Assembly (NCBI GenBank): GCA_905221605.1
Contig: CAJNDS010000199.1
Coordinates: 126,001 to 190,000 of the forward strand
DNA: 64,000 bases
Source of the DNA: Symbiodinium natans
Taxonomy: Eukaryota > Sar > Dinophyceae > Suessiales > Symbiodiniaceae
Direction of reading: 5' to 3'
Position 1 is the first letter of the stretch; each line of letters starts with the position of its first letter. The notes beneath the pieces are model-generated. The model had not been told where the DNA came from. It made no database searches and was given only the letters and a program-made list of their open reading frames with translations. Made by a program: the position numbers and the translations under genes. Shown piece by piece: positions 11,107 through 20,384 of the stretch.

Positions 11107-12675
11107 TCAGTCGCTCCACTTGCCGCATGAGACGTATTGCTTCGGGGAGATGACCTTCTCCTCCTTCCACTGCCCATCAGGTTTCTTCTCTGCGGCATAC
11201 CCCTTTGCGATGGCTTCAGTTGGTGCAACAATAACCCAGTTGATTGCGCAGACTCTCTTCAAGTCCGACGCGGCGAAGTATCGCTTGAACTTCTCATGCA
11301 TTGACCCAAGCTTGAACTCATGCTTCTTGCCCTTTGTTGTTTGCAGGAGCCAAAGCACGAAACCATCATCTTGCTTCTGCACAAAGAAAAAGTCGGCGGC
11401 CGGAAAAGACTTGCTCTCAGGGACATACAGCATGTTGGTCTCAAAGTTTTTGGCTTTGTAGCTTTTGCTCAACTTCTCTATCAGCTCGATGGTCTGCTTG
11501 GCGGGCGGCACCTCCACAGTGCCAGATTCCCCCCCCGACGTCACAGATCTGAATTGCAGTGTCCGCGGGTCCGTCTTTGCTGTCAAACCCTCGAGCACGT
11601 CATCTTGGAACAGGAAGCCGACGAAACTGCCAAGCTCCTTGTATTCCAAGGCCACGTTGATGAACTGCTGACGACCTTCCCTACTTCGCGCTTCAAGGGT
11701 CTCGCGAATTGCCAGATGGGCAACATCTGACTCGATAAGCATCACCTGCGCTTCGTTATACGGCTTTGCAGACTTGATCTGCAACAGAAGGCTCAGATGG
11801 CTTTGCTTACCTTCCCCTTGTATGTTACGAGGCTGTCGCAAGACAGCGTTCAGCAAATCCTCGTAAGTGCAATTTTCGAGGCACTTTGCTATCATTTCAC
11901 GCGCTGCAGGAAGGGTGTCGCGTGCTTTCAACAGTTTCATCAACCAACGTGCACTCCCACCGAGCAGGTCGTATGCCTCTTCAACAGTTTTTGCCGTCTC
12001 CTCCGCCGTCTTGCCAAGAACATGCTGGAAAAGAGTAGCTTTGTGCTGCAACACCTCATCTTTGGACCAAATAGGCATAAACAAGACTGTAGGCTCGTCG
12101 GTCTCCTGCTTGAATGCCACTTTGTAGCTTCCACCATGCGGCGAAGTGAAGACGATGCTGCATCCCCTCGACCGAGCCTCGAGCTCGACCTTCCCGCCAG
12201 CAAGTGGGTCGAACAGCAGCACGGTTGTGTCCTTCTCAAGCATCTCACTGGGCGTGGCTCGGCGATGAGCCTGCGCCTTGCCACCAATGTGAGACCACCA
12301 CTCATTGCCACGTTGAATGACAATGTCGTAGCCCTCCGCAATCAAGATTACCGCCATGTATGCTAGGAAAACCGACTTTCCAATTCCGGGCGTGCCGGTG
12401 ACAATCAGTAAGCCTCCAATGGTCGGACGTTTTGCTCCGTCTTTCAACGCTGGGTTGAAAAGGCCATTCAACCAAGCTACTATTTGTCCCTGCATGAGTG
12501 TATAACATTCGCGAATCACCATGCTGTGATTCATGTTCTGGAGGCCCAGAATGTCCTGCTTGAAGATCTTCACCTCATCAGTCTTCCACTCTTTCGGCTT
12601 CATGTCCGCAGCTTCTTTCAGCCACAGGCAAAGTGGGTCGACTTCGGCACTCTCAACCTCCGCTGCACCGAACAA
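11107..12675 (-). CDS. RHS/Crinkler-type NTPase with C-terminal PD-(D/E)XK-like nuclease domain
   Basis: 522 open codons. Residues 91-101 hold a P-loop (GTPGIGKS) followed by the FLAYMAVILI helix, and 151-161 a Walker-B-like TVLLFDPLAGG. Residues 411-455 read YVPESKSFPAADFFF and then WLLQTTKGKKHEF, the spacing of the restriction-endonuclease-fold domain that ends RHS and Crinkler proteins (D428, Q445, H452). Such proteins act as DNA-targeting effectors or selfish elements, so this may act on host or competitor DNA. The frame has a stop just before its first codon and no ATG until residue 25. The real start is therefore either Met25 or an upstream exon, for which 12893-13246 is the candidate. 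The gene lies inside the virus but is clearly GC-richer than the viral genes, so I infer captured eukaryotic cargo. Confidence 0.75.
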   Translation of the reverse strand: MFGAAEVESAEVDPLCLWLKEAADMKPKEWKTDEVKIFKQDILGLQNMNHSMVIRECYTLMQGQIVAWLNGLFNPALKDGAKRPTIGGLLIVTGTPGIGKSVFLAYMAVILIAEGYDIVIQRGNEWWSHIGGKAQAHRRATPSEMLEKDTTVLLFDPLAGGKVELEARSRGCSIVFTSPHGGSYKVAFKQETDEPTVLFMPIWSKDEVLQHKATLFQHVLGKTAEETAKTVEEAYDLLGGSARWLMKLLKARDTLPAAREMIAKCLENCTYEDLLNAVLRQPRNIQGEGKQSHLSLLLQIKSAKPYNEAQVMLIESDVAHLAIRETLEARSREGRQQFINVALEYKELGSFVGFLFQDDVLEGLTAKTDPRTLQFRSVTSGGESGTVEVPPAKQTIELIEKLSKSYKAKNFETNMLYVPESKSFPAADFFFVQKQDDGFVLWLLQTTKGKKHEFKLGSMHEKFKRYFAASDLKRVCAINWVIVAPTEAIAKGYAAEKKPDGQWKEEKVISPKQYVSCGKWSD

Positions 12676-12892
12676 CGCAACCTTATATACCTAAAACTAC
12701 ATCCAGATCAAAAGCTACATGAATAAACAACTAGCCCCCAAAAAACACTCAACCCCTAAGCCCGACTAAGCAACCCAATCAACTAACCCAATCGGGAAAC
12801 CCTACGAGGAAACCAACCTAGGGGGAATAAACAACTACGCTACACCCAAAGGGCCAACCCCTAAACCCAATAAGTGAGCTAATAAACTAAGC

Positions 12893-13246
12893 CTATCTGG
12901 GAAGGTTAGGAGTAAAATGGGAAAGAGTGCAATAGTTTAGGGAAAGGCAAAGCATGTTACATTGGAGCAGAGGGGCAGGTGCTGTTTGTTGGAACTCGTC
13001 ACGAATGCATATCATCAAGTGCAGGGCTACCTTATCTCGCTCTTCATCAGCCACCTCTGCTGGAAGCAATTCCGTCCAATCCTTCAGAGTTGTCTTGCGC
13101 ATATTTTGCTCACTGAACGAGCTGAACTTTTGTGCCACGCTCTGAATCATGCCATCACACATTTTCACATCATCCATTGCTTGGAGTCGCTCTGCGAACC
13201 ATTGCTCATTGAGCCGTCGCCTCTTTGCCGGAGGTTCCTCCGCCAT
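12893..13246 (-). CDS. Small NLS-bearing protein or first exon of the NTPase-nuclease gene
   Basis: The ATG at 13246 opens a frame that begins MAEEPPAKRRRLNEQW, a classical basic nuclear-localisation-like cluster, followed by a charged alpha-helical stretch. Codon use and GC match the NTPase-nuclease gene 220 bases downstream on the same strand and not the viral genes. The gap between them (about 12690-12890) is strongly T/G-rich on the coding strand and ends in TAGTTTTAG, which looks like an intron. I infer that this is exon 1 of the same gene, encoding a nuclear-targeting N-terminus. The exact splice sites are unresolved; a GT donor near 12955 does not give the right phase with the obvious acceptors. 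Alternatively it is a separate 117-residue gene. Confidence 0.5.
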   Translation of the reverse strand: MAEEPPAKRRRLNEQWFAERLQAMDDVKMCDGMIQSVAQKFSSFSEQNMRKTTLKDWTELLPAEVADEERDKVALHLMICIRDEFQQTAPAPLLQCNMLCLSLNYCTLSHFTPNLPR

Positions 13247-13249
13247 TGC

Positions 13250-13621
13250 CAAGGAAACACACGAGCAAATCCTCTACTGAAAGCAAACTACAGAAAGATC
13301 GGCATCTACACTGTCTCCGAGGTTACAACGCACAGAACTGGACGTTTACTGTGACTGCTGCTTGTTTGTCGTATACTGTTTCAAATGAACTTTGAGTGGC
13401 CATTGCTAGCGGGTGTGCTGCAGGCATGTCCTCTAGGCTTACAAGTTGCCCTACAACCAGCAACTCAAGCTGTAAACGCCCACCGTTACTCAAGTTGTTA
13501 TCCATCTACACATAAAACAACAAATTGCAAAACCAGTCACAACTACTACAAGTTGCAAGTCGTAAAACAACTCACAACTCAAGTTGCGAAAGCCCCTGCA
13601 ACTTCAAAAACGCAGGAAAAG
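13250..13621. other. Low-complexity boundary between cargo island and viral core
   Basis: Contains many scattered ACAAGTTGC / CAACTCAAGTTG-type motifs and no gene. Base composition changes here from the GC-richer cargo island to the AT-rich viral core, so a recombination or insertion boundary is likely within it. Confidence 0.4.
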
Positions 13622-14531
13622 CTACACCTTTAACAACTCAAAACGCAAATACGCTCTATTGTTACCTTCAACATAATAATATTTTTGACCCAATTTTTCA
13701 TCAATTCTTTCTATGGTATAAACATTTTGGCTAAAATTGCCCACTCTCTCTTTTTCATTGGGCTTCCTTTTCCTGAATATTTTAACTTCATCACCAACAC
13801 TTAACTCAGGATAGACCCGATTTCGTTTAGCATTCATAGTTAAATGCAGTTTAACTTTCAATTCGTTGCTCGGTTTTCTGGCATCCTTTGGGGTGAAGCC
13901 AGTAGCGGAATGTTTCATTTTATGATTATATGTTAATAAGATTTCAAAAATATAATCGGTCCATTGGATATTGTTCTTACCCTTTTTCTGATCCGCCTCA
14001 ATGCGACGATATAATAGATCTTTGAATGTCCTAATGGCTCTCTCGCTAAAATTTGGGTGTGCCCTAGTTCTGTGGTGTTCTATGTTCTGTTCCTGTAAAT
14101 ACTTTTGTATTGCCTCCTTGTTCATTGCTCCCTCGTCGTCGGTATAAATTATTTTTGGCTTCTTTTCCATTTTATGTAAGCATTCAATCATTCCACTCGC
14201 TAAGTCTTCTTCCTTCTTACCTTTAATTGCCACGACATGCATAAACTTATCAAATATATCAATCATTGACATTCCTACTCTAAATTTTTGATCTTTCAAG
14301 TCATTAATAAAAAAACAAGTCCATCTGATACTCGTATGCTGAATGGGGGGCGACAAAGCTATTTGAACCGACGGGCTTACGCTTTTGATCAACATTCTTC
14401 CTAAAAAACTCGTTAATATCAGACATTGTGATGGTTTTATCTTTCTCTCGTGCTTCCTTTAAGGTCCTCTGTCTGCTCCCATATCCCGCGCGATCGTAAT
14501 ACACATTACTAATAATCTCTTGTTTACTCAT
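13622..14531 (-). pseudogene. Retroviral-type (rve) integrase, frameshifted
   Basis: The Polinton-type integrase would join viral ends to host DNA and produce the 5-bp duplication. The ATG at 14531 opens an N-terminal part ending YEYQMDLFF. The catalytic core continues in another frame with MSMIDIFDKFMHVV (first Asp), IIYTDDEGAM (second Asp) and HPNFSERAIRTFK (Glu), followed by a C-terminal SH3-like part (LSVGDEVKIFRKRKP). The two frames meet at a run of seven A/T (14309-14315), where one extra base explains the break. This is either a true inactivating indel or a homopolymer sequencing error. All three acidic catalytic residues are present. Confidence 0.9.
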
Positions 14532-14579
14532 ATAACTACAATACAAAAATATTCATTTAATCTTATTTCTAAAATTAAA

Positions 14580-14891
14580 TCAACATTCTTCCGTTTTCAT
14601 GGGCATCACAACTTTAACATTATTCATGTCACACTTGGGTCCTTTCTTGCTCTGAGTGCTGTTGAACTCTGCTAGTTGCTCTTCGGTTAAATCCTCTATT
14701 GCGGTATTGATATTGTTGTCTTTTAGATATTGCTTTAACTTCTTCTTTTGAATGCACTTCAAAGCAGAGTCACGTTTCTTCTGCATGTATCCTTCCTCTT
14801 GTCTCCGCTTGTAGTAATACAGTCGGTTGTACATTGCCAACTGTTCTCTTATCTCTTCCATGGTCATTTCCTCTGGGGTTTTCATAGACAT
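14580..14891 (-). CDS. Hypothetical viral protein, 103 aa, basic and helical
   Basis: The ATG at 14891 faces a short AT-rich region shared with the divergent polymerase gene. The protein is Lys/Glu-rich (EEMTMEEIREQLAMYNRLYYY, then KKRDSALKCIQKKKLKQYL) and probably all-helical. No family recognised. The position between integrase and polymerase and the viral base composition support a real gene. Confidence 0.65.
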   Translation of the reverse strand: MSMKTPEEMTMEEIREQLAMYNRLYYYKRRQEEGYMQKKRDSALKCIQKKKLKQYLKDNNINTAIEDLTEEQLAEFNSTQSKKGPKCDMNNVKVVMPMKTEEC

Positions 14892-15030
14892 ATTACTATA
14901 CTATATATTATAATATTTCTTTAGGTGAATTTTCTGAACAAAATTTCACAAAAAAAATGTTTAGTTTTCAAAACTTATCTTCAGAAAAACATTTAAATAA
15001 AAAATTATTTTATTATATAATTATATTGAC
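14892..15030. promoter_or_regulatory. Divergent AT-rich promoter region
   Basis: 139 bases, overwhelmingly A/T, separate the start codons of the 103-aa gene (minus) and the polymerase-helicase gene (plus). They contain several TATATA-like strings. This is the only place in the left half where two viral genes fire apart, so it probably holds both promoters. Confidence 0.5.
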
Positions 15031-18000
15031 ATGAGTAAGACCATCCAGCGCGGTGTAAAAGCATTAGAGACAGTGTATGATTTTTATAAAGGCAGACTTA
15101 ACGGTGCAACCAAAACAAAAATCAGAAATACCATCGGTTTATATGATGACAGAAAAATAGCACAGTTCACAACAGCAGACAAACTAATAAGGAATTTCAT
15201 CACTGCCAAGACAGACCAACAAAAACAAAAGGCAAGTGACCAATACAACAAGGTATACGAAAAACACAAGGAAAAGAAACCACTGGGAGAAAGAATGCAA
15301 ACAGCAAAGCGTGACAACAAACTCACAGAAATCCGCAGACGACTAACACAGAAGACCGCAGTTCAGCGAATACAGAAGAGGGTGAGAGCGGAACAATCCA
15401 AGGAAACACATGCATATTCCGTAGACCTTATGTTCTTCAAATTTAAACTCCCCAAGGATACCGTCAAAGCATCCTTCAAAGACAGCAAGGGTAGACCCCT
15501 AATCCCGATCTGGTATGAGACTAAGAGAGCAACTATACAAACAACAGACTATATAGAGGACTTATCCGGCAGACGTGTCTTTCAATACGAGACCAAAGAC
15601 AGGTATGTTTTCAAGAAACTGATGAAGACAATAATGTCTGACCCAGATATGGAGGAAACCCTTCGCTTCGTCCATTCCTACATAGTGTGCATCAAAGTTA
15701 AGGATGTAGACAGAGTAGATGGTGACACTGATTTTATACCAGTGGACGAGAATTTAACTGACACCTCCCATGTGAGCATGTTCCACAGATACATACAAAC
15801 TCCATTAAACCCAGAATACGAAACACTAAAGGAAGCAATCAAAGTAAACCATTATCAAGAAAACCAGTGTTGGTTGAACACCATAACCGATTACTATAAG
15901 GACACACTTATGGGAGAAAAGCGCAGAGAAAAGAACAGACTAACCAGACAGAGCATGTTGACCCTGATAGGTAAGTCAGAAGAGGATTTTAAAACATCAG
16001 GTGCATCAATAAAGGAAATGGTTAAAGTGTTTGAGCACTACAGGGTCCAAGTCAGAATATACAATGCTTTTGAGAGACTGATTTTTCAGTATGACCCGCC
16101 CAAACGAGATCATCATATACCAACATTATATGCCATTGTGAAGAACAACCACATATACACAGTAACCGATAATTTGAATGTATTAAGGCAGATGTTACCA
16201 AGAAACTCTGGGTATGAGATTTCAGTGAAGGCTTCACCAGATTATCACCTGAATGAGAAGGACGAACCCGTTCAATGTAAAATGATACAGTCACTTAGCG
16301 ACATAAAGAAATATAACGAACATGCTGAGTATACATTGATATATGATGGTCATGACCTTGCCAAGCTCTTTTATGAAAGCAAAAAGGCAGGATACGAACC
16401 GCAAGTTAAATTCAGTGCAGGTATAGTGTCGGAACTTAATTTTAAATTCAGGATAAAAAAGAATGTCATCAAATACAAAGTTAAGACCCAGAACCTAGTA
16501 AACAACTCCATTGACGGAACTATATCAGTGAGAACTGAGCAGATCTACAACAACATGTCTAAAGCAATGTATGTATTTAATAAGTCTTTGTTTAATCCAC
16601 TACATAAGTCATACTACAATGAGATTGACATGGAATTGTTTAAGGAATGTAGAACGATAAACCCAGTTGGTGAGATAAACAGACACTATTTCCAATACAA
16701 CCCACACACAAACAAAGATGACAAGATGTTTTACATGCCAGAACACACGGTAGAAATTGATATTAGAAAGGCATTCACACATGCTTTTAACAAAATTAAA
16801 GAAATCCCTGTCTTCACTCAGTTTGATGTGTGGAAGCACTATGACTACATGAAGCACGATCACAGGAAACTACACGAACTCACGTTATACCTAGTAAAAG
16901 CAAACAAACAGACCATGTTCTTCAACAAGACTTACAATCTAGTATATGGCAGGTTTCTAGCAGGGTATGCCAACCAATGTGAGATCATCTACTACAAGCA
17001 ACCCTCTAGGGTATACAAGGTGGATTACAGAAAGATTGCAAAGGATTTGTGGCAAACAGACATTTCGGACAAATACCCCGAAGATGTGAAGATAAAAAAA
17101 CTAATAGCCAATGTGAATTTCGGTTTACTGGAGAAGAGCACCAACACTGTATCTAGAAGTTATGCCTTTGACAGTCTACGGGAGGCATTGTATTATCAAC
17201 AGCAAGTAGGTGGAAAAATCAACAAGGTATCATCGTTTTATGATGAGGAGGTAGATAATGGTAACGATGATGTGGGTGAGCATATAGAGAAGGAGAGTGA
17301 CAAAAAGTATTATTGCCTGACCGTCTCTGACAGAGCCACTCTACGAAATGGATACATTTACATAAAGGAACTTCTTTTACAACACCATAACCACAAAATG
17401 CATGAAGATTATAGCGCACTGATCGCTAACCACATAGATGTATGGAGTGTTAAAACCGATGCATTTACGATCAGGAAGGACCACCTCAGTCTAGCAAAGA
17501 AGGTTCTACAATTTAATGATCATATCGGCGGGTGGAGACATGAAAAGGGTAAACATATAGTAGAACCGAGAGACGAGCACAAGGCAAAAGTGAACACTTT
17601 AATGCCCATACCCGTGTTCAAAAACGATACCTTGTCTATAGAAGATGAGTGGGATACCAAGCAGATTGCAGAAGACATTGTTAAACACAATCCTCTAATG
17701 ATACGATCTAAATATGCGGGAGGAGGTAAGTCACATATTGCCAAACACTTTAGCAAACTTGGTTACAAGACCCTGTTCGTAGTTCCACAGAACAACCTAT
17801 CACAAAACATACCAGATGATGCTGTAACGACAAACAAGTTTTTCTCTATACCTGTGGGCGATGGAGACAAGCTTCCTGAATTTGATCACAGCCAGTATAA
17901 TGTGATAGTCTTTGATGAGATTTACATGAACGGACTGCGCGTTCTGAATTGCATAAGAGGGTTTGTGAACAACAACCCAGACAAAATTATCATAGGAGCA

Positions 18001-18990
18001 GGTGATGTGAAACAACTTCCACCTGTGTGTGATGATCTGACTAATACAAGGAATGCCGGTGAATACTCTGATGAATGTATAGATCAGATTTTTAAGTATA
18101 ACGTTTTGCTTAAGGTGTGTAAGCGACTTGGTCCCAAGGACGACCCAAAGGCAAACAAAAACAGAGAAATATTAGACAGTATGTATGATGATATGTGGAC
18201 ACATCGTATTCCATTAGAAGAGTTCGTGCCTAAATACTTTAAAATGACAGATGATGTTACAAAGGCATTACACAACATCGCCTATACCAACATGAGATGT
18301 CTGAATGTGTCTAATTATATCAGGAAGCATTTAGGTAAAACAGATAAGTATGGAGTGGGTGACACACTCATATGCAGAGTGTATAAAAATTTGGGTAACC
18401 AGCGGTTTAATGTGAACTACAGGTATAGGATCATAAGTATGACACTACCAAGACTGACACTAGAGAATGTAAAATCCAAGGAGAAGTTCACTACTGACAT
18501 ACACACATTAGATAAGCATTTCAGATATGACTATTGCACCACATGCCACTCAGCACAGGGTGCATCCATAGACGGTCAGATCATAATCCATGAGTGGGAG
18601 AAGAAACACCTAGTAACTCGTGAATGGATATGGTGTGCCCTTACCAGAAGCACAGACTTTAACAAGGTAAGGTTCTTCAAAAGCGCAACCAACCAGAACG
18701 AGTTAAACGAAGAAACTTTAACAAAATACATATCAACCAAGATCAAGAATTACCAGATGCAAGATGAGAATGCCAACAGAGTTATCGATGTTGACAAGTA
18801 TGTTAATCACGAGTGGTTTATGAAACGCCTGACGAACACATGCTGTAATTGTGGTTGTCGGTTTGAGTTTGAAATCAAAAACGGAAACCTAACGAGTAAC
18901 ATGACTGCACAAAGGTTAGACAATCTGTCTGCTCATCATATAGAGAATTGTGAGGCATGGTGTCGGGGATGTAACACAAGTGCTAAATAA
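15031..18990 (+). CDS. Family B DNA polymerase-SF1 helicase fusion with C-terminal zinc cluster
   Basis: 1319 residues, uninterrupted. Polymerase motifs: A at about 574-583 (VEIDIRKAF, D577), B at 691-701 (LIANVNFGLLEK), C at 806-812 (VKTDAF, D810). Motif C has Lys where the first Asp of the usual DTD stands. Helicase motifs follow: Walker A AGGGKS (896-901), Walker B VIVFDEI (958-964), motif III GDVKQLPP (991-998), HSAQGAS (1173-1179) and ALTRS (1203-1207), as in Pif1/RecD-like SF1 enzymes. The last 50 residues carry CCNCGC (1271-1276), HH near 1303 and CRGC (1311-1314), an HNH/zinc-ribbon-like cluster. The N-terminal ~400 residues show no exonuclease motif I can recognise, but they include QCWLNTITDYY. 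The product should replicate and unwind the viral genome, perhaps by protein priming. Very probably the viral replicase. Confidence 0.9.
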   Translation: MSKTIQRGVKALETVYDFYKGRLNGATKTKIRNTIGLYDDRKIAQFTTADKLIRNFITAKTDQQKQKASDQYNKVYEKHKEKKPLGERMQTAKRDNKLTEIRRRLTQKTAVQRIQKRVRAEQSKETHAYSVDLMFFKFKLPKDTVKASFKDSKGRPLIPIWYETKRATIQTTDYIEDLSGRRVFQYETKDRYVFKKLMKTIMSDPDMEETLRFVHSYIVCIKVKDVDRVDGDTDFIPVDENLTDTSHVSMFHRYIQTPLNPEYETLKEAIKVNHYQENQCWLNTITDYYKDTLMGEKRREKNRLTRQSMLTLIGKSEEDFKTSGASIKEMVKVFEHYRVQVRIYNAFERLIFQYDPPKRDHHIPTLYAIVKNNHIYTVTDNLNVLRQMLPRNSGYEISVKASPDYHLNEKDEPVQCKMIQSLSDIKKYNEHAEYTLIYDGHDLAKLFYESKKAGYEPQVKFSAGIVSELNFKFRIKKNVIKYKVKTQNLVNNSIDGTISVRTEQIYNNMSKAMYVFNKSLFNPLHKSYYNEIDMELFKECRTINPVGEINRHYFQYNPHTNKDDKMFYMPEHTVEIDIRKAFTHAFNKIKEIPVFTQFDVWKHYDYMKHDHRKLHELTLYLVKANKQTMFFNKTYNLVYGRFLAGYANQCEIIYYKQPSRVYKVDYRKIAKDLWQTDISDKYPEDVKIKKLIANVNFGLLEKSTNTVSRSYAFDSLREALYYQQQVGGKINKVSSFYDEEVDNGNDDVGEHIEKESDKKYYCLTVSDRATLRNGYIYIKELLLQHHNHKMHEDYSALIANHIDVWSVKTDAFTIRKDHLSLAKKVLQFNDHIGGWRHEKGKHIVEPRDEHKAKVNTLMPIPVFKNDTLSIEDEWDTKQIAEDIVKHNPLMIRSKYAGGGKSHIAKHFSKLGYKTLFVVPQNNLSQNIPDDAVTTNKFFSIPVGDGDKLPEFDHSQYNVIVFDEIYMNGLRVLNCIRGFVNNNPDKIIIGAGDVKQLPPVCDDLTNTRNAGEYSDECIDQIFKYNVLLKVCKRLGPKDDPKANKNREILDSMYDDMWTHRIPLEEFVPKYFKMTDDVTKALHNIAYTNMRCLNVSNYIRKHLGKTDKYGVGDTLICRVYKNLGNQRFNVNYRYRIISMTLPRLTLENVKSKEKFTTDIHTLDKHFRYDYCTTCHSAQGASIDGQIIIHEWEKKHLVTREWIWCALTRSTDFNKVRFFKSATNQNELNEETLTKYISTKIKNYQMQDENANRVIDVDKYVNHEWFMKRLTNTCCNCGCRFEFEIKNGNLTSNMTAQRLDNLSAHHIENCEAWCRGCNTSAK

Positions 18991-19030
18991 AAACCATTCA
19001 TTTGATTTTTATTTAGGATTGATTGACATG

Positions 19031-19092
19031 AGTTTATCTATTAAAAGCGGGTTTTATCTATTAAAAACGGGTTTTATCTATTAAAAACGGTA
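19031..19092. repeat. Three tandem 21-nt repeats at a convergent gene junction
   Basis: TTATCTATTAAAAACGGGTT occurs three times in a row (the first copy has one change), between the ends of the convergent polymerase and 425-aa genes. The innermost copy encodes the last residues and stop of the 425-aa gene, so the array duplicates a gene 3' end. A terminator or slippage product is possible. Confidence 0.75.
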
Positions 19093-20351
19093 TCCCTGTA
19101 TAATGCTTGTAGTTCTTTTAAAGCTTGTTTTTTCCCTGCAGGAACACCTGCAGATGAAACCCATTTATTATAAATACTTCGGTATTTTCTAAACGTCGTT
19201 GTGTTTATTGTGCTTTTGTTGTTTGCTTCCTCAAATGTTTCTCTTAATTTTTGTATTCCGATCTTACTTGGTATGATCAAAGGTCTCATGTTTAGTTCTT
19301 CTCGTGGTGTATCTGTGTCTTCTCGGGCACTTTCCTTTAGGTTGGTCTTTTTAGTTAGTCTGGTTCGCGGTCTTCTTGGTGATTGTTCATCTGCTTGTCT
19401 TGCAGAACCTTCAGGTTGTCTTGCAGAACCTCGTGGGAATTGAAAGTTTCCTGACGATGATGATGATGATGATGATGATCCACCTTGTTGAACGTTTGGT
19501 GTTGGTGCTGGTAATGCTGGTTGCTGAACTGCAGGAGGCAGTGGTTGTTGAGTTGCACCCACATTAGGTTGATGAGGTTGTAACACAATAGAGGGCGGTA
19601 GTTGCGCAATATTTATTGGATTGGGGTTCCTCACCCACGGGTTATTAGGTGGTGTTCGGGGTGCTTCTAAATCAAGTAAGGGGCGAGGTTGTGGTAAAAT
19701 CCTTCTCATAACTGCATCGCCTATACCACTTAAAACTGGTTCTGCCAGTCCTCCAATTACGGATGTAGTTAGATCATGCCCTGATGCTAAACCACCTGCA
19801 ATATTTCTGCCTACTCTCATTGAGCCTCTTCCTAATGTTCTTAATATTCCGTCTCCTTGCTGTTGTTCTCGTTCTACCTGTTGCTGGTGTGCCTGAACGA
19901 TGTCCTGTTGGTTTGCTTGTCGTGTTTCTTCTGCCCTCTGTATAACTCCCTCTAATTCCGCCCGTGTAATTCCTTCTTCTGTGTCAAAAAACTCGTCATT
20001 GCCATATTCTTCTATAGGAGTGCCGATATTATACATTTCTGGTTGTGCCGGAGTGTCTGTTGCTCCTGCTCCTGCGTCCCACAATGCCCTATGAGTAAGA
20101 TCGTTGTCTGTTGCATACTCTCTTAACATGTGATCTCTTACCACCCGTTCATTAATTCTTTTCTGTTCTGCTTTCAATCTGTCCAAATGATCTTTACCAT
20201 CAAAATAAGAACCTTTATTACTCGCCTTGTAAAATACTGCGTCTCTGTTAGGGAAGGGTTTTAACGCTTCTTCATTATCATTGACAAGTTCCAAGATGTC
20301 TTCATATCGTGACCTTCTATGAAATTGTATCTGTGTTTTATTTCGTGCCAT
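19074..20351 (-). CDS. Hypothetical viral protein, 425 aa, possible minor virion component
   Basis: First gene recognised on the strand carrying the penton gene (order 22180 to 19074). A basic N-terminus (KTQIQFHRRSRYEDILELV) is followed by a Gln/Glu-rich helical stretch, a Gly/Ala/Val segment (IAGGLASGHDLTTSVIGGL) that could be amphipathic or membrane-active, and a Pro/Gln-rich linker with a serine homopolymer (encoded by a GAT-type repeat near 19458-19484 on the plus strand). The C-terminus is basic and helical (YRSIYNKWVSSAGVPAGKK). I do not recognise the family. Adjacency to capsid genes suggests a virion role (inference). Confidence 0.7.
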   Translation of the reverse strand: MARNKTQIQFHRRSRYEDILELVNDNEEALKPFPNRDAVFYKASNKGSYFDGKDHLDRLKAEQKRINERVVRDHMLREYATDNDLTHRALWDAGAGATDTPAQPEMYNIGTPIEEYGNDEFFDTEEGITRAELEGVIQRAEETRQANQQDIVQAHQQQVEREQQQGDGILRTLGRGSMRVGRNIAGGLASGHDLTTSVIGGLAEPVLSGIGDAVMRRILPQPRPLLDLEAPRTPPNNPWVRNPNPINIAQLPPSIVLQPHQPNVGATQQPLPPAVQQPALPAPTPNVQQGGSSSSSSSSSGNFQFPRGSARQPEGSARQADEQSPRRPRTRLTKKTNLKESAREDTDTPREELNMRPLIIPSKIGIQKLRETFEEANNKSTINTTTFRKYRSIYNKWVSSAGVPAGKKQALKELQALYRDTVFNR

Positions 20352-20384
20352 TATATTTTATATTCTTATATAGAAATTTACGAT

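Noticed and set aside
14304-14395. Start of the integrase in the downstream frame at 14395
   Set aside because: The stretch 14395-14310 reads the N-terminal integrase region out of frame; the real start is in the other frame at 14531.
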